The translations under genes were made by a program, and so were the position numbers. A DNA stretch of 64,000 bases from Agapanthus africanus (taxonomy: Eukaryota > Streptophyta > Magnoliopsida > Asparagales > Amaryllidaceae): the NCBI GenBank assembly GCA_030015575.1, contig CM057339.1, positions 701,914,761-701,978,760 on the forward strand, given 5' to 3'. The notes under the pieces are model-generated. The model was not told the DNA's origin. It was given only the letters and a program-made list of their open reading frames with translations, and made no database searches. Every line of letters starts with the position of its first letter. Within the stretch, counting starts at the first letter, position 1. Below are positions 1 to 11,180 of this stretch, one piece after another.

Positions 1-49
1 ATTTATAAAAATTCCCAAAAATAATATTTTATTTTTCTGAAATGTTACA
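1..49 (-). repeat. Inner end of the 3' LTR of D
   Basis: AT-rich sequence matching 17661-17711 almost base for base and ending in TTACA. It is followed at once by a C-rich run (50-66), which on the minus strand is the purine-rich tract expected just before a 3' LTR. Confidence 0.85.
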
Positions 50-2876
50 GTCTTCCCCCCTTAAAAAAATTCGGTCCCCGAATTTAAATTTAAACTCCCC
101 CAATTTCTAAAACATTTCATTAAAAAGGTCAAGTCGTCGGGGCTCTGAAATCATAAATATATAAAACGTATCGTAGCGCAATGCATGCGCATGAAAAACG
201 AGTATATAATCCAAAATCCAAACTCCGTCAAGCATCCCGCAATCATAGGAGTTATGGTGAAGACACCAATGTCTAAATCCAATACGAAAACCAACATGAT
301 ATACATCAAAACTATACATGTAAATATCATGGTAAATTCGTCAAAATAACTGAAAGAAATGTATGCCAAACTCTTTTCTAATCGCTGTGCAATGCGCGTA
401 TCACTGCACAGTGGCGGACGTCTATTGTAGGAAAATAACTATATATATGTATATATATCCTTTGTTTAATATACACGTCGCGCCGTTTTGAAAATAATTT
501 AGAAGGGTTTCCTTTGTTAAATGTCTCGTGTCATCTCGGACACGTAGGTAAATACTGAGACTATAGCTCCTTTTTTGAAATCCCTTCAATAACTATCAAT
601 GCATGCAAAATATATTCAGGTACTGTCCTAGGACTAGTCCTGCTCAGCTACTATACTAAATAGTAAATATCATAAAATATACTGGTCCAAAATAATAATG
701 CTACGTGCGTCTGGTGCTCACGGAAATCGAAATCCATGAATGTGCCATACATGTGCACAGAAACAAAATCTAAGTGCAACGGGTGTGCACGAAAATACCT
801 GTCAAGAGCAACGTGTGTGCCTAATAGTAATATCAAGTGCATATGATATGCACGAAGAATCTCGATTTAGTGCATCTGGTGTGTACCAAAATCGCATCAA
901 GCGCCCAAGCATGCGCAAGAATCCAAATCAAGTGCACAAGGTGCACAAAAACAAATATCGAATATCACAATCGAAATCGATGGTATACAACATATCTCAA
1001 TCCAAATCAGGTATACCATAGTATATAATCTCACAACCATGTGCATCAGCGTGCACAAACTCGAATCAAAATACTAAAAGTGTATGAAAACTATGCCGAA
1101 AACACAAGTTAAATCACACGCATACCGTCGGTATGAAATCAAAATCAGCATCTCGAATGACTTCAAATCGAAGTCAAGTGCAGCTGTGGTACACAAAATC
1201 CCAATCATGCAAATAAATTGACCAAATACCGAAGTCAAAGATGGCGGAAACAGTCCCTCTCTGACACATCCTCTAAAGATCTCTGGCCAACTGTCATGGT
1301 CACTCATAACATGTCTCGTCAACGATGCCGAACTCTGGCCTACTGGGTGTGCGTAATATGACCGATCCTGGGTCCAAGTCTTCTCGTATTGTATTCCAGA
1401 AAGGTTATGTCAAGGTCTCTCCTAAATCTTGTTTCTGCCAAACTGCCCGGAAGTCATCATCCTTTACTAAATCTGTTTCTTGTTCCGGAACGGCTGCATA
1501 CTCATCGCGACTCCTTCTGGAAGATATATCCATATACAACGCCTCTACATGCATATCACATCTCTGATGTCAGCGGAGTGGAACGTCATCTCATCAAGAT
1601 CTCGTACGAACCTCTTACTCCACTTTTCTCTAATGTCGACTGATTCGGACTCGTCTCGTCGTGGCTGCATGGACTGCGCTCCAACGGCAATACTCGTATC
1701 TGGAGTTTCCCAAGCAATGTATCCCGTCACATGATATCCGAATGACGTCGAACCTTTTGATCGATTCGTCAAAGTTCCATAATCCCCCAAGAGCTCAACA
1801 TCTCGAGTATAGTTAAATAGTATTCCAGTACATGCCACAGTACCTATGGACCAGCCGTGGAAGGGCAAACCCAAGCCTCATTAATGGCACCGCTGAACTG
1901 CTGCAAACCCTAAAGTTTCAAAGCGTTCTCATGGTCATTATATCTAGTTAGGGTTTCATTCTTCTAGAAGGTCCACGGAATTACTTGCATGTTTCTCCGA
2001 ATACTTTAAACTTGGAAAAATGGGTTTCTGACATTCGATCATCTTCTATCGACTCTCAACGTATCTGCGTGAAGTCGTCTCTAGCTGGAATTAAGCAATC
2101 TGATGACCTCGCATAGGGGTAGGCAACAAATCACATGTCCTAGTCATTCCTCCTTGGGTGACTAGCGATCTTCTATAATATCTCTAAGTACAACTCGTGC
2201 GGCGTTAGCTTCAAACATCTGGGCGACATCTCGTCAGTCGCAACAACAACTGAATCATTTGTCCGCATGCTGAACAATGCCTCAATTATCAAGAATAACC
2301 GGTGCATTGACGGTCATCACATTCTGGCTGGCCTCTAGCAGTGGCCCAATCCTCTGGTGTTGACCTGCACGTCCGAGAAATCTTGTAAAAGCGATCCTTC
2401 AAACGCTCATGGTGCGAAAACACCATAAGACGATACATCTATGCAATCATATGTCCCTAGAATCACGCCCTGGTCAGTCCTTGTCCGTGACGAGCTCATG
2501 CTGACGCAACTCTAGTCGTAGCTCTCTCTGCCCATGTAATCATGGCAGCAAAACCATAAACCAATATCGATGAGGATAGATCATAGGAATGAATATAATA
2601 ATGTGCAAGAAAATGTACATCCTAAGGCTTCTTAAGCGGAGTAGCGTATCGTAAGTATGTCGCGGAACATACACACGGTACGTCACTCTCCTTAAGTCAC
2701 CTACTCCATCAACCAAGGTCAACCTATGCGACAAAAGTTCGGGTCTAATACCCCCTCGACCAAGTCTAAGTTCCGTAAGGTCAAGCCTCGGTTCTGAATA
2801 TATATAAACGCTCTAGACTCCATATAGTAAAACATAGACTCGAATCAAGATTAACCTAGCGCTCTGATACCAACTT
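50..2876 (-). pseudogene. Internal region of D, decayed and without recognisable pol
   Basis: Only 2.8 kb lies between D's LTRs, too little for a full gag-pol. Position 50-66 is the polypurine tract on the minus strand. No reverse transcriptase, RNase H or integrase motif was found in any minus-strand frame. The longest minus frame (1545-1874, 109 codons) matches nothing I recognise. At about 1840-1990 the sequence aligns with the copia leaders of A (10700-10860) and B (35340-35490), sharing words such as CTCTAGAAG-like and CTACGGCTGG-like blocks; this may be a relic of a gag region or a captured segment. Positions 700-1060 hold short imperfect repeats around GTGCAC. D looks like a non-autonomous or deleted copy. 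Confidence 0.6.
2861..2872 (-). other. Primer-binding site of D (initiator tRNA-Met type)
   Basis: On the minus strand this reads TGGTATCAGAGC, complementary to the 3' end of plant initiator tRNA-Met. It lies 4 bases from the LTR start at 2877 and fixes the element's orientation. Confidence 0.9.
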
Positions 2877-3233
2877 TGTCACGACCCGAAATGACATGTG
2901 ACAGGCACTTAAATTGTATGAAGTCTATAGGACCCCATCTAATTCAAGTAAGCCAAAAATCCCAGAAATCTAAACCATTTTAAAGAAGAAGTGAAGAAAA
3001 CTTAATTCAAAACAAGTGGTTTTAATAACATAAGCCGAAGTATTACATTTTTAAAATCTCAAGTCTTTTCTGAAAATTTCGGCAAAGTTTCCTTTGTAAA
3101 TACTGGCCCCAAAAGGGTACAATATGCATAATATGAATAAAGGTATCCTAAGCGGGAGCTAGCTCTTCGCCAATTGGAGGTCACAACCACGCAAACAATA
3201 TAATATACAACGCCGAAAGGCGAGGATCAAAAC

Positions 3234-5429
3234 TGTAGGGTTCCTAGGCACTCTTGTGAAAGTTCATAAGGCATCAAACATGCCCGGATTAAATTTTAGA
3301 CGTGCCGAACAACCCAAAGCCGGGATCTTTGCTAGATTATTAAGGTTTAACATGCAAGAAGATAACTTTTATCTAAGTGTGAGGGATTACAACCTTTGTA
3401 GTCCGCTCCTTCACTTCACAAGCTCCGAGTAGAAGTCCCTTTGCCGCGATCCACGATCTCACGGACTCATGAGAGGCTCCACGACTCGAACGATCCATGC
3501 TAGCTCGAAGTATTCCAAATCTCCGATGATCTACCTTGAAGTTGCTACGACTCAAGCTTTCTCACTCAAAAGAGAAGAACACACTAATCCCATGGGCTAG
3601 ATGAGATGAGGATGAGAGAGTAGTAATTTTGCTTTCCTTTTAAATCATTTTCTCATTTTATTTCATCACTTAAGAAAAACTAGCAAGCTTTTTTTTTTTT
3701 TTTGAAGAAGGAAGAAGATGATAATAAAAAGATAATGATAATATTTCTTTTGTGATGAATAGAATATAATCTATATGATTGAATTGTAAACCATGGTCAA
3801 GGATGAGTGGTCTAGATTTTGTAGAGAAAAAACTAGAGTTAGGGTTTGGTTGAGTTAAAGAATGTGTCATCCATAAAGATCTTAAGAATGACAAAAGAAA
3901 AAGCTTCTAGAAGGTGCATGAAGCTACTAACCCAAATCAAACCCTAATCTCAATTAATCATCCTTAAACATGTTTAACAATTAATCATATCATGTCACAA
4001 TAATATATATCACATATATATTATATATTTGCAACAAAAGAAAATAATACAATTAACATATATCGCATATATATCAATGTATCATCCACTGAGAAAATGA
4101 AATCATAAAGCGAGCCAATATTAGATAATGTAATACAATATATCATATATATTATTATACATTAAATCATCGAATCAACACTTGATTCGACGATCCGGCT
4201 ATATCGAATATTACCGACTAATATATCATGTACCGATTCATCGAATCAACACTTGATCCGATGACCCGGTTCATATCCATATATCGCGAGAATATAATAC
4301 GGTATCCCATATCGCATTATTCTCGTTCCTGCGCATATCACATATGTGCCACTACTCCATTTCGCCTGAGTCAAGAAACCTCTGTATAGGACTCTAAAGA
4401 ATCGTCAATACGCCGGTAGCAGGTGATGATCATATCAAACACCCACAAGCTGCAAGCGATCAGCTAAACGTAACAGCCACCCAGGTATTGAGCGATCAGA
4501 AGATCAACAAGCTAGCCTGTGCGTTCTCCTGTGAATCCAACCAGCAACACTCCCGTACAGTCCGGTCTGTTCGTCTGATATGTCGCATATCAAGTCTAGG
4601 GGTGGTATACGTCAGACCCCAGTAACCGATAAGTCGTGTCGATGTATGGCTCATAACGGGTCGAGAAACTACTAGTAACACTTACCAGTAAATCTCCATA
4701 TCAGCCCTGGCCAGGGACTTCCAGTTATAGCCAATCGAACACAGCACAACATCAACTCCCTATACCGGGAGAGACGAATCCCCTCCTATCGCTCATTGCC
4801 TCCATGTGATTCGGGACTGTACCCAAAAGCCACCGTTTTGCACGCCCTCTTGGACGTGGTAAGGTGGAATTCAAAGCACAGTGGGAATCACACAAGACTC
4901 CATGACGATCTCGGGTCTACAGACTACCCTGTACCAGTGTCACCGGAGAACTGCCATCTGACGTGTGGTATATCACCATCTGGGAGTTCTCGGCGAGTCC
5001 GTCCAGTGTACCCAGTCTCCACTGAGCACCCGTACACCATCTCTGATGTCTAACATCGATGGATATGGGATCATCCATCGCCCATCATATGGGTCAAGAT
5101 GCGTATACGCTAGTCTACTCTGGTGTATCGATGCCCTGTCTCGATATACCCTCGACTAGGAACAGTTATAGGATGTACTCATCGACTACCGCGGCCCCAC
5201 TAGTATGATCTCATCATAGTCCCAGTAGTCGAGTACAGATCCTAAGGGCTTTATCAACATGTGAGAGTAAAACAGTAAACCAATACAAGTCAACATGTTA
5301 AGATAAAGTGAAACCAAATAGCATACTATCATGACGAGCAAGAAAGTCATCTCTATATATAACCAAGCATCCATTATAATATACATCATATGTACAACAA
5401 TGGCCTCTAGGGCATATACATAACTAACA
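3234..5429 (-). repeat. 3' LTR of A
   Basis: 2196 bp, TGTTAG…CCTACA on the minus strand. It is a near-identical direct copy of 11379-13571, with small differences such as the length of a T run near 3690. Contains two inverted repeats (4170-4190 and 4238-4264) and a TATATATA-type box near 5353-5361 that may be the promoter. Confidence 0.95.
4170..4264 (-). other. Pair of inverted repeats in the A-family LTR
   Basis: 4170-4190 is TCGAATCAA-CAC-TTGATTCGA, a perfect 9-bp inverted repeat. 4238-4264 is a second one with the same core and arms ending TCATCG/CGATGA. Both recur in the 5' LTR of A, and B's LTRs have counterparts at 33778-33804 (arms TTATCG/CGATAA) and 33850-33874 (arms CATTAA/TTAATG). 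The core ATCAA-GTG-TTGAT is kept while the outer arms change together. Confidence 0.7.
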
Positions 5430-5443
5430 ATCTCCCACTTGCA
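5430..5443 (-). other. Polypurine tract of A
   Basis: On the minus strand this reads GCAAGTGGGAGAT, directly between the pol stop codon and the 3' LTR. It is the usual site where plus-strand DNA synthesis is primed. B has the same tract at 50172-50185. Confidence 0.88.
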
Positions 5444-8400
5444 CTAAGGCCAGCTGCTGTAGAATCTCATACCTAGCATCCCGAATAATCTCTCAAACTG
5501 TATCTGGGGAATAGCCTTCGTGAATGGATCCGCAGCGTTGTCCTTCGTATCTACTCTCCTGACCTCGATCTCCTGGTGATCAACTATCTCCCTGATCAGG
5601 TGATATCGCCTCAGAATATGTCTGGACTTTTGATGGGATCTGGGTTCCTTGGCTAAAGCCACAGCTCCATTGTTATCACAATACAGAGGTATTGGATGCT
5701 CAATGGATGGAACCACACCAAGTTCACTAATGAACTTCTTGATCCAGACAGCCTCTTTGGCAGCATCGTTGGCAGCGATGTATTCAGCCTCCATCGTTGA
5801 GTCTACAACGGTATCCTGTTTGGAACTCTTCCAACATACCGCCCCTCCATTGAGGGTAAAGACAAAACCCGAATGCGACTTAGAGTCGTCCTTATCACTT
5901 TGGAAGCTGGAATCAGTAAAGGACTCGACCTGGAGTTCTCCGTTACCATACACCAAGAACATCTTCTTAGTCCTTCGTAAGTACTTGAGAATGTTCTTCA
6001 CTGCTGTCCAATGACTCTCTCCTGGATCTGCTTGATACCGACTCACTACACTTAGTGAGTATGCTATATCGGGTCTGGTACACAGCATCACATACATGAT
6101 AGAGCTTACTGCCGAAGCATAGGGTATCCCTTGCATGCGAGCTCTCTCCAAATCAGTCTTGGGAGACATCTCTTTGGAGAGAGTGAGTCCAGAGATCGTG
6201 GGTTGGTTCCCACGCTTGGATTCTTCCATACTAAACCTCTTTAGTATGGTGTCAATGTACCTGGATTTGGACAATCCCCGTATCCTTTTAGATCTATCTC
6301 TATAGATCATGATTCCCAATATGCAGGAGGCATCACCTAGATCTTTCATTGAGAATCTCTGTGATAAGAAGAGCTTGACTGATTACAGCATAGGAATATC
6401 ATTTCCTATCAAGAGTATGTCATCCACGTACAATACGAGGAAGACAACCTTACCCTCTGCTACCTTCTTATAGATACAAGGTTCATCTATATTTTTGATG
6501 AAGTCAAACTCTTTGACTACAACATCAAAACAGATGTTCCAACTCCGCGATGCTTGCTTTAACCCATAAATGGATTTAAGCAGCTTGCACACCTTTCCGC
6601 TGCTCCCACTATCTACGAAGCCCTCTGGCTGAGTCATGTACACACACTCTTCTAAATCACCATTTAGAAAGGCGGTCTTAACATCCATTTGCCAGATTTC
6701 GTAGTCATGGTATGCAGCAATGGCAAGTAAGATCCGGATGGACTTAAGCATAGCCACTGGAGAAAAGGTTTCGTCACAATCCACACCTGGTCGTTGACGA
6801 AATCCCTTTGCTACCAGTCTAGCTTTGAAAGTCTCAACTTTTCCATCTACACCAAATTTCCTTTTAAAAATCCACTTGCTCCCAATGGGTTTTACTCCTT
6901 CAGGAGCATTTTCCAAAATCCATACTTTATTGGTGTACATGGATTCCATCTCAGATCGCATTGCATCCAGCCATTTCACAGAGTCACTACTCGTGATGGC
7001 CTGCTCGAAACTAGTCGGGTCATCATCATCCATGATGCAATCCTCGCTTCCACCATCATGAGAAAACCGTAGTATCTCTCAGGTGGACGAGAAACCCTAG
7101 TAGATCGGCGGAGAGGCTGGGGTTCGTCGGGTACTACTGAATCCTCTGGTTCCACTAAATCTTCAGTTGTAATTTGTGTATCTGGAACCTCTTCCAGCTC
7201 TACCTCTTTGGCACTAATTTCTTTTGCAAGAAATTCCTTTTCCAAAAAGGTGGCATGTCGAGAAACAAACACCTTTTGTTCCTCGCGATGGTAGAAAAAA
7301 TATCCATGTGAATGTTTGGGATATCCCACAAACTTGCATAGAACTGACCGTGCCTCGAGTTTGTCTGGATTTTGCCTTTTGACATAGGCCAGACAACCCC
7401 ATATCTTAACTTGTTTAAGACATGGTCTCTTCCCACTCCATATCTCATATGGTGTGGTAGGTACAGATTTAGTTGGAACTTGATTCAATAGGTATGCTGC
7501 TGTCTCCAGTGCATGCCCCCAGAAGGAAATATGTAACTCAGCTGTACTCATCATAGAGCGCACCATATCTAATAGGGTGCGATTCCTCCGCTCCGATACA
7601 CCGTTGTGCTGTGGTGTATAAGGAGGAGTAAGCTGAGAGAGAATCCCATTCTCTTTTAGATAATCTAGGAACTCATTGCTTAAGTATTCACCTCCTCGAT
7701 CAGATCGAAGAATCTTAATACTTTTGCCCGTTTGATTCTCTACTTCGTACTTATATTCTCTGAATTTCTCAAAAGCTTCAGACTTGTGTTTCATCAGGAA
7801 TACATATCCGAATCTTGAGAGATCGTCAGTGAATGTAATGAAGTAGGAAGAACCATTCCTGGCATGCGTAGACATGGGACCGCATACATCACTATGTACC
7901 AGTCCTAAGAGTTCGGTAACTCTTTCTCCGTGTCCACTAAACGGAGCTTTGGTCATTTTTCCTTTGAGACATGAATGGCAAGTATCATAAGATGATAATT
8001 CGAACGGATTCAAATAACCATCTCTATGTAACTTAGCCAGTCGTGTCGCATTGATATGACCAAGTCTACAATGCCACAAGTAGGATTCGTTCATATCTGA
8101 ACTTTTTCTCTTGTGTGTGTTTTGTATATTCAGAACTGTATTCTGATTTAGAATGAATATGCCATTATGTAACGAGCCTGATGCAATCAACTTTTGATCT
8201 AGGAATATGTTCATAACATTAACCTTTACTACAAAATTATATCCTTCTTTACTTAATAAAGAAACTGATATAATGTTGCACATCATGTTCGGTATATAAT
8301 AGCACTCATTTAGAATCAGTGTATTACGACTCGGCAATACAAGGTGATATTCGCCAACTGCTTTGGCTCCAACATTTGCACCGTTCCCTACTAGAACGGA

Positions 8401-8685
8401 ATGATCATCTTTTCCCAATTCTCTACCTTTACGTAGCCCATGCAACTGTTTGCATATGTGGGATCCTGATCCGGTATCTAATACCCAGGACGTAGGGTGA
8501 ACTGAGAAACAGTTCTCAATAACAAACACACCTGACGAAGATGCATCAACATGCATGTTCTTTTGGGCGGCGTGAGAATCCAGATATTCTCCTGTTTCCT
8601 GTTCAGTCTTATAACTCTTATAAGAAAGAATGGGTCTAACGTTCCCTTGCTCAGTACAATAATCGGGTTCAGTCAATACATCCAT
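5444..8685 (-). pseudogene. pol: Copia pol polyprotein of A (protease, integrase, RT, RNase H), two lesions
   Basis: The frame starts at an ATG at 8685. Protease motif DTGSGS is at residues 70-75. The zinc-binding HHCC of the integrase N-domain is H205, H210, C236, C239. The integrase core triad is D266, D329, E365, with spacing D-62-D-35-E typical of retroelement integrases. A frameshift at about 7030 moves the frame; the next segment (7033-6383) has the RT core ending in the YVDD catalytic motif. A TAA at 6383-6385 interrupts the frame just after YVDD, and the same frame continues to 5444 with RNase H acidic residues in FTDSS, MEAEY and YCDNNGA. The product would be cut by its own protease and would copy and insert the element. 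With only two lesions it decayed recently. Ribosomal frameshifting at 7030 is possible but a single-base loss is more likely. Confidence 0.95.
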
Positions 8686-8720
8686 ATTATTATCTTGATT
8701 ATGGCATTACATGGTCGCTA

Positions 8721-8745
8721 CCTGGAGAGAGAGAGAAGAAAACAC
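8721..8745 (-). promoter_or_regulatory. Splice-acceptor-like tract just upstream of pol
   Basis: On the minus strand a run of TTCTTCTCTCTCTC ends in CCAG, 36 nt before the pol ATG. The same pyrimidine run and AG occur in B (about 37937-37956, +) and, less exactly, in E1 (about 20660-20688, +). This is the form of a 3' splice site and could let pol be made from a spliced RNA. No conserved donor was identified, so this is inference. Confidence 0.4.
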
Positions 8746-9156
8746 TTTTAGCGTATGCTCTTGCAAGATTAGATTGGTTATTATCTTATCTAATCAGGAT
8801 GTCTCCCACTGTTTTTATCAAATCTACCTTAAAACCCAAAAAGGTAAGATTAGCCGGGATTAATTACACCTTACAACTTCGTCAATCTTTCAGCCAGATC
8901 AGTGTTGGTACTTTGAGGGAGGTTCCCCGTGCTTTCGCACGGACCTAATTAAAGTAAACCTCGTTTTCCCAAAGGCGTAACCCCGTTAACACTTTTCTAG
9001 ACACCTACTTGAATAACTAATTATCCTGTGTAAAACTCTCCCAGGAGTAACACTTACTCGCAGTGGGTATCGGGATCGAGCTATCTCATAAGAGGTATGC
9101 AATCTCATTGCAAATTTCAACACTTAAAATTCCCGATAATGTTTTTGCCCCTAACC

Positions 9157-9368
9157 CCTATGACCTTGACAAAGGCCAACAAACCATAGGAAGCTAGTCA
9201 AGTTCAACCCGTCATTTCCCGATTGAATTAAACTCACCCGCACGACCCTTGACAAAGGCCAACAAGGTCGTACGAATACCCTAATCCAATCACATCATAT
9301 GTTTAAACAGATAAGTACCAGTTAGCTACCGCACACTACGCCTTGACAAAGGCCAACAAACGCAGCAC
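9157..9368 (-). other. Three tandem hairpins with the common loop TTGGCCTTTGT (leader of A)
   Basis: Located at 9337-9368, 9241-9272 and 9157-9190. On the minus strand each is a stem ending TTG, then the loop TTGGCCTTTGT, then CAAG and the matching arm. Outer arms are CCTATG/CATAGG in the last and ACGACC/GGGTCGT in the middle. The loop is kept but the arms differ, and B and E1 have the same three with arms that still pair. Confidence 0.7.
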
Positions 9369-9509
9369 GAATACTAAATAGTCTTTATCTGAAATGACGG
9401 AGGGCTACGCAGGTTTTTCAGAAAACCCTGAGTGTAATGAACTTGATATCGTCGTAGAATCGTGTAGTTTTTGAAAAGGAGTGTTTTTTAGGCTTTTCTT
9501 AATTTCGCT

Positions 9510-9594
9510 AAAGGGGTCACTCCCGGTGAAGGGATCGTCGGCCCTTTCCTCATCGAATAAGGTGCAGGATATATCACATATACCGCTGTGCAAA
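9510..9594 (-). other. Structured leader module, copy 2 (A)
   Basis: On the minus strand it runs from a CTTTGCACAG word through a GGTATAT/ATATATCC hairpin, a CCTTATTCGATGAGG hairpin, and a third stem AAAGGG/CCCTTT (9510-9547) that encloses TCCC/GGGA. Copy 1 is at 9655-9745 with the third stem AAAGGA/TCCTTT. Confidence 0.65.
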
Positions 9595-9654
9595 GCAAAA
9601 CACTAAAAGCAATCAAAAGACAAACCGCGTTTTGTAGCATCTGCCAGTTTTGCT

Positions 9655-9745
9655 AAAGGAGTCACTCCCGGTGAAGGGATCTCGGTCCTTTCCTCATCGA
9701 ATAAGGTGCAGGATATATCATATATATCACTGTGCAAAGCAAAAC
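9655..9745 (-). other. Structured leader module, copy 1 (A)
   Basis: Same order of three stems as the copy at 9510-9594, with about 90% identity by eye. The third stem is AAAGGA/TCCTTT (9655-9691). The one-base difference from the other copy falls at a paired position and is matched on the other arm. Confidence 0.65.
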
Positions 9746-11130
9746 TGTAGCTACCCTTTTTATAAAGTTCTTGATTCTACAACATCTTTAGTTTTCTTTT
9801 CTTTTATTAATCTCATTAATAAAAATCCCATCAGCTTATGCTTCCTAAGCATCACAGAAGAAACGAAAGCAGTAATATTTATATATCAGCATATATATAT
9901 AGTATAAGCATTCGTCTCAGGCAGTAATATGATCTCATCACAGAACATTGCAGCAGAAGAACATATATGAAATATTGGATATACTAGGACGTCCGTGTTT
10001 TCAATACGAGCCTGTATAAAACACGGATTCCACGGTCGCGACGAATAGCCAAACCCACATCCCAAGACCCCTACGAGAGCGACAAGTAACACTGCCAATT
10101 CTAGGGTTAGGAGACCCGGTCTCGACTCCTCGAGATGGCCTCCCACTGGACCCTAGAACCCGGTTACTTGTGCTCCCCTCCTTAGGTCTACCTAATGCGG
10201 AAAAGTAAATAATATACACTGGTGACATCAACCGCAACCTGGAAGTGCCCCAAATAAAAGAATATTACATTACAAATGAATTTTATATGAATGAAAATAA
10301 AAACCCTCATCTCACATAAAACCCCCGGCTATTCAGAACGCGACGATCCAATATAACATATCACAGCAACACATAACATCTCATATCATCAACGTAAGTA
10401 AATATGCGCATCCCAATTGTCGTTGACATATAGCAACGAAACCGGCGATATCACATATTACACTTACGGTCACAGAAAAGAAAGTGTAAAACTACAATAT
10501 TTGGAATCCACAATCACTTTAGACATCGTAAATCCGAAATATCACATACTTCGTATTTCATGCCTAACTCTATGAATTCCACATATTGTATCACATTCCA
10601 GATAAATAAACAGTATTAAACTTTTCGAACAGATAATCAAACACCCAAAATTTCCTAAACTGCTCAACACTTGAGCGGGGTTCAAATAATCCCAGAATAT
10701 GTCACAGTACCGGTGATCCAGCCGTAGAAGGGTCAAGCCAACGCCTCACATGTGGCACGCCGTACTGCCCAAAACCCGAAGGTTCAAAAGGCAGTTCAAG
10801 ACGGTCACATAATCGAGTTAAGGTTTGTTGTCTTCTAGAGGGTCCACCGCTTAACTTGTACAATTTTTCCGAAAGATTTAAACCCGATAAAAATTCAACG
10901 CTTGAAAGTTTTCCGTACCTGGAAACAGTAAGTTAATGATATCCGTTCAAATAGTTTAACAGTTTCTAAATATCCGGAAAGAAATACGAACTTAAATATT
11001 CCGATCGAATCTACTATTACCAAATAAACCCCAGATTTTTAAACACCTGAAACAGATTAAAAATACCCAGAAAAGTCAACAAGTACCTACGGTTATTACC
11101 ATAAAATCCACGTGTCATGATCTCAGTGTT

Positions 11131-11180
11131 CCGCCGCGGAACCGCCGCGCAAGGCATGCTTGCGCCGCGGTTCCGCCGCC
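11131..11180 (-). other. GC-rich hairpin about 190 nt after the primer site (A)
   Basis: On the minus strand arms GAACCGC…GCGCAAG and CTTGCGC…GCGGTTC pair with one mismatch around the 5-nt loop CATGC; GCATGC at the tip is self-complementary. Counterparts at nearly the same distance from the primer site occur in B, E1 and E2. Confidence 0.65.

Noticed and set aside
1545..1874. 109-codon minus frame in D
   Set aside because: No recognisable domain; surrounding frames are broken. Kept only as part of the decayed internal region.
7021..7040. Programmed ribosomal frameshift site in A's pol
   Set aside because: No slippery heptamer or downstream pseudoknot was seen, and copia elements normally have one pol frame; a base loss is simpler.
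9157..9368. CRISPR-like array suggested by regularly spaced TTGGCCTTTGTCAAGG repeats
   Set aside because: Only three units, eukaryotic retrotransposon context, and the flanks form stems rather than unrelated spacers.
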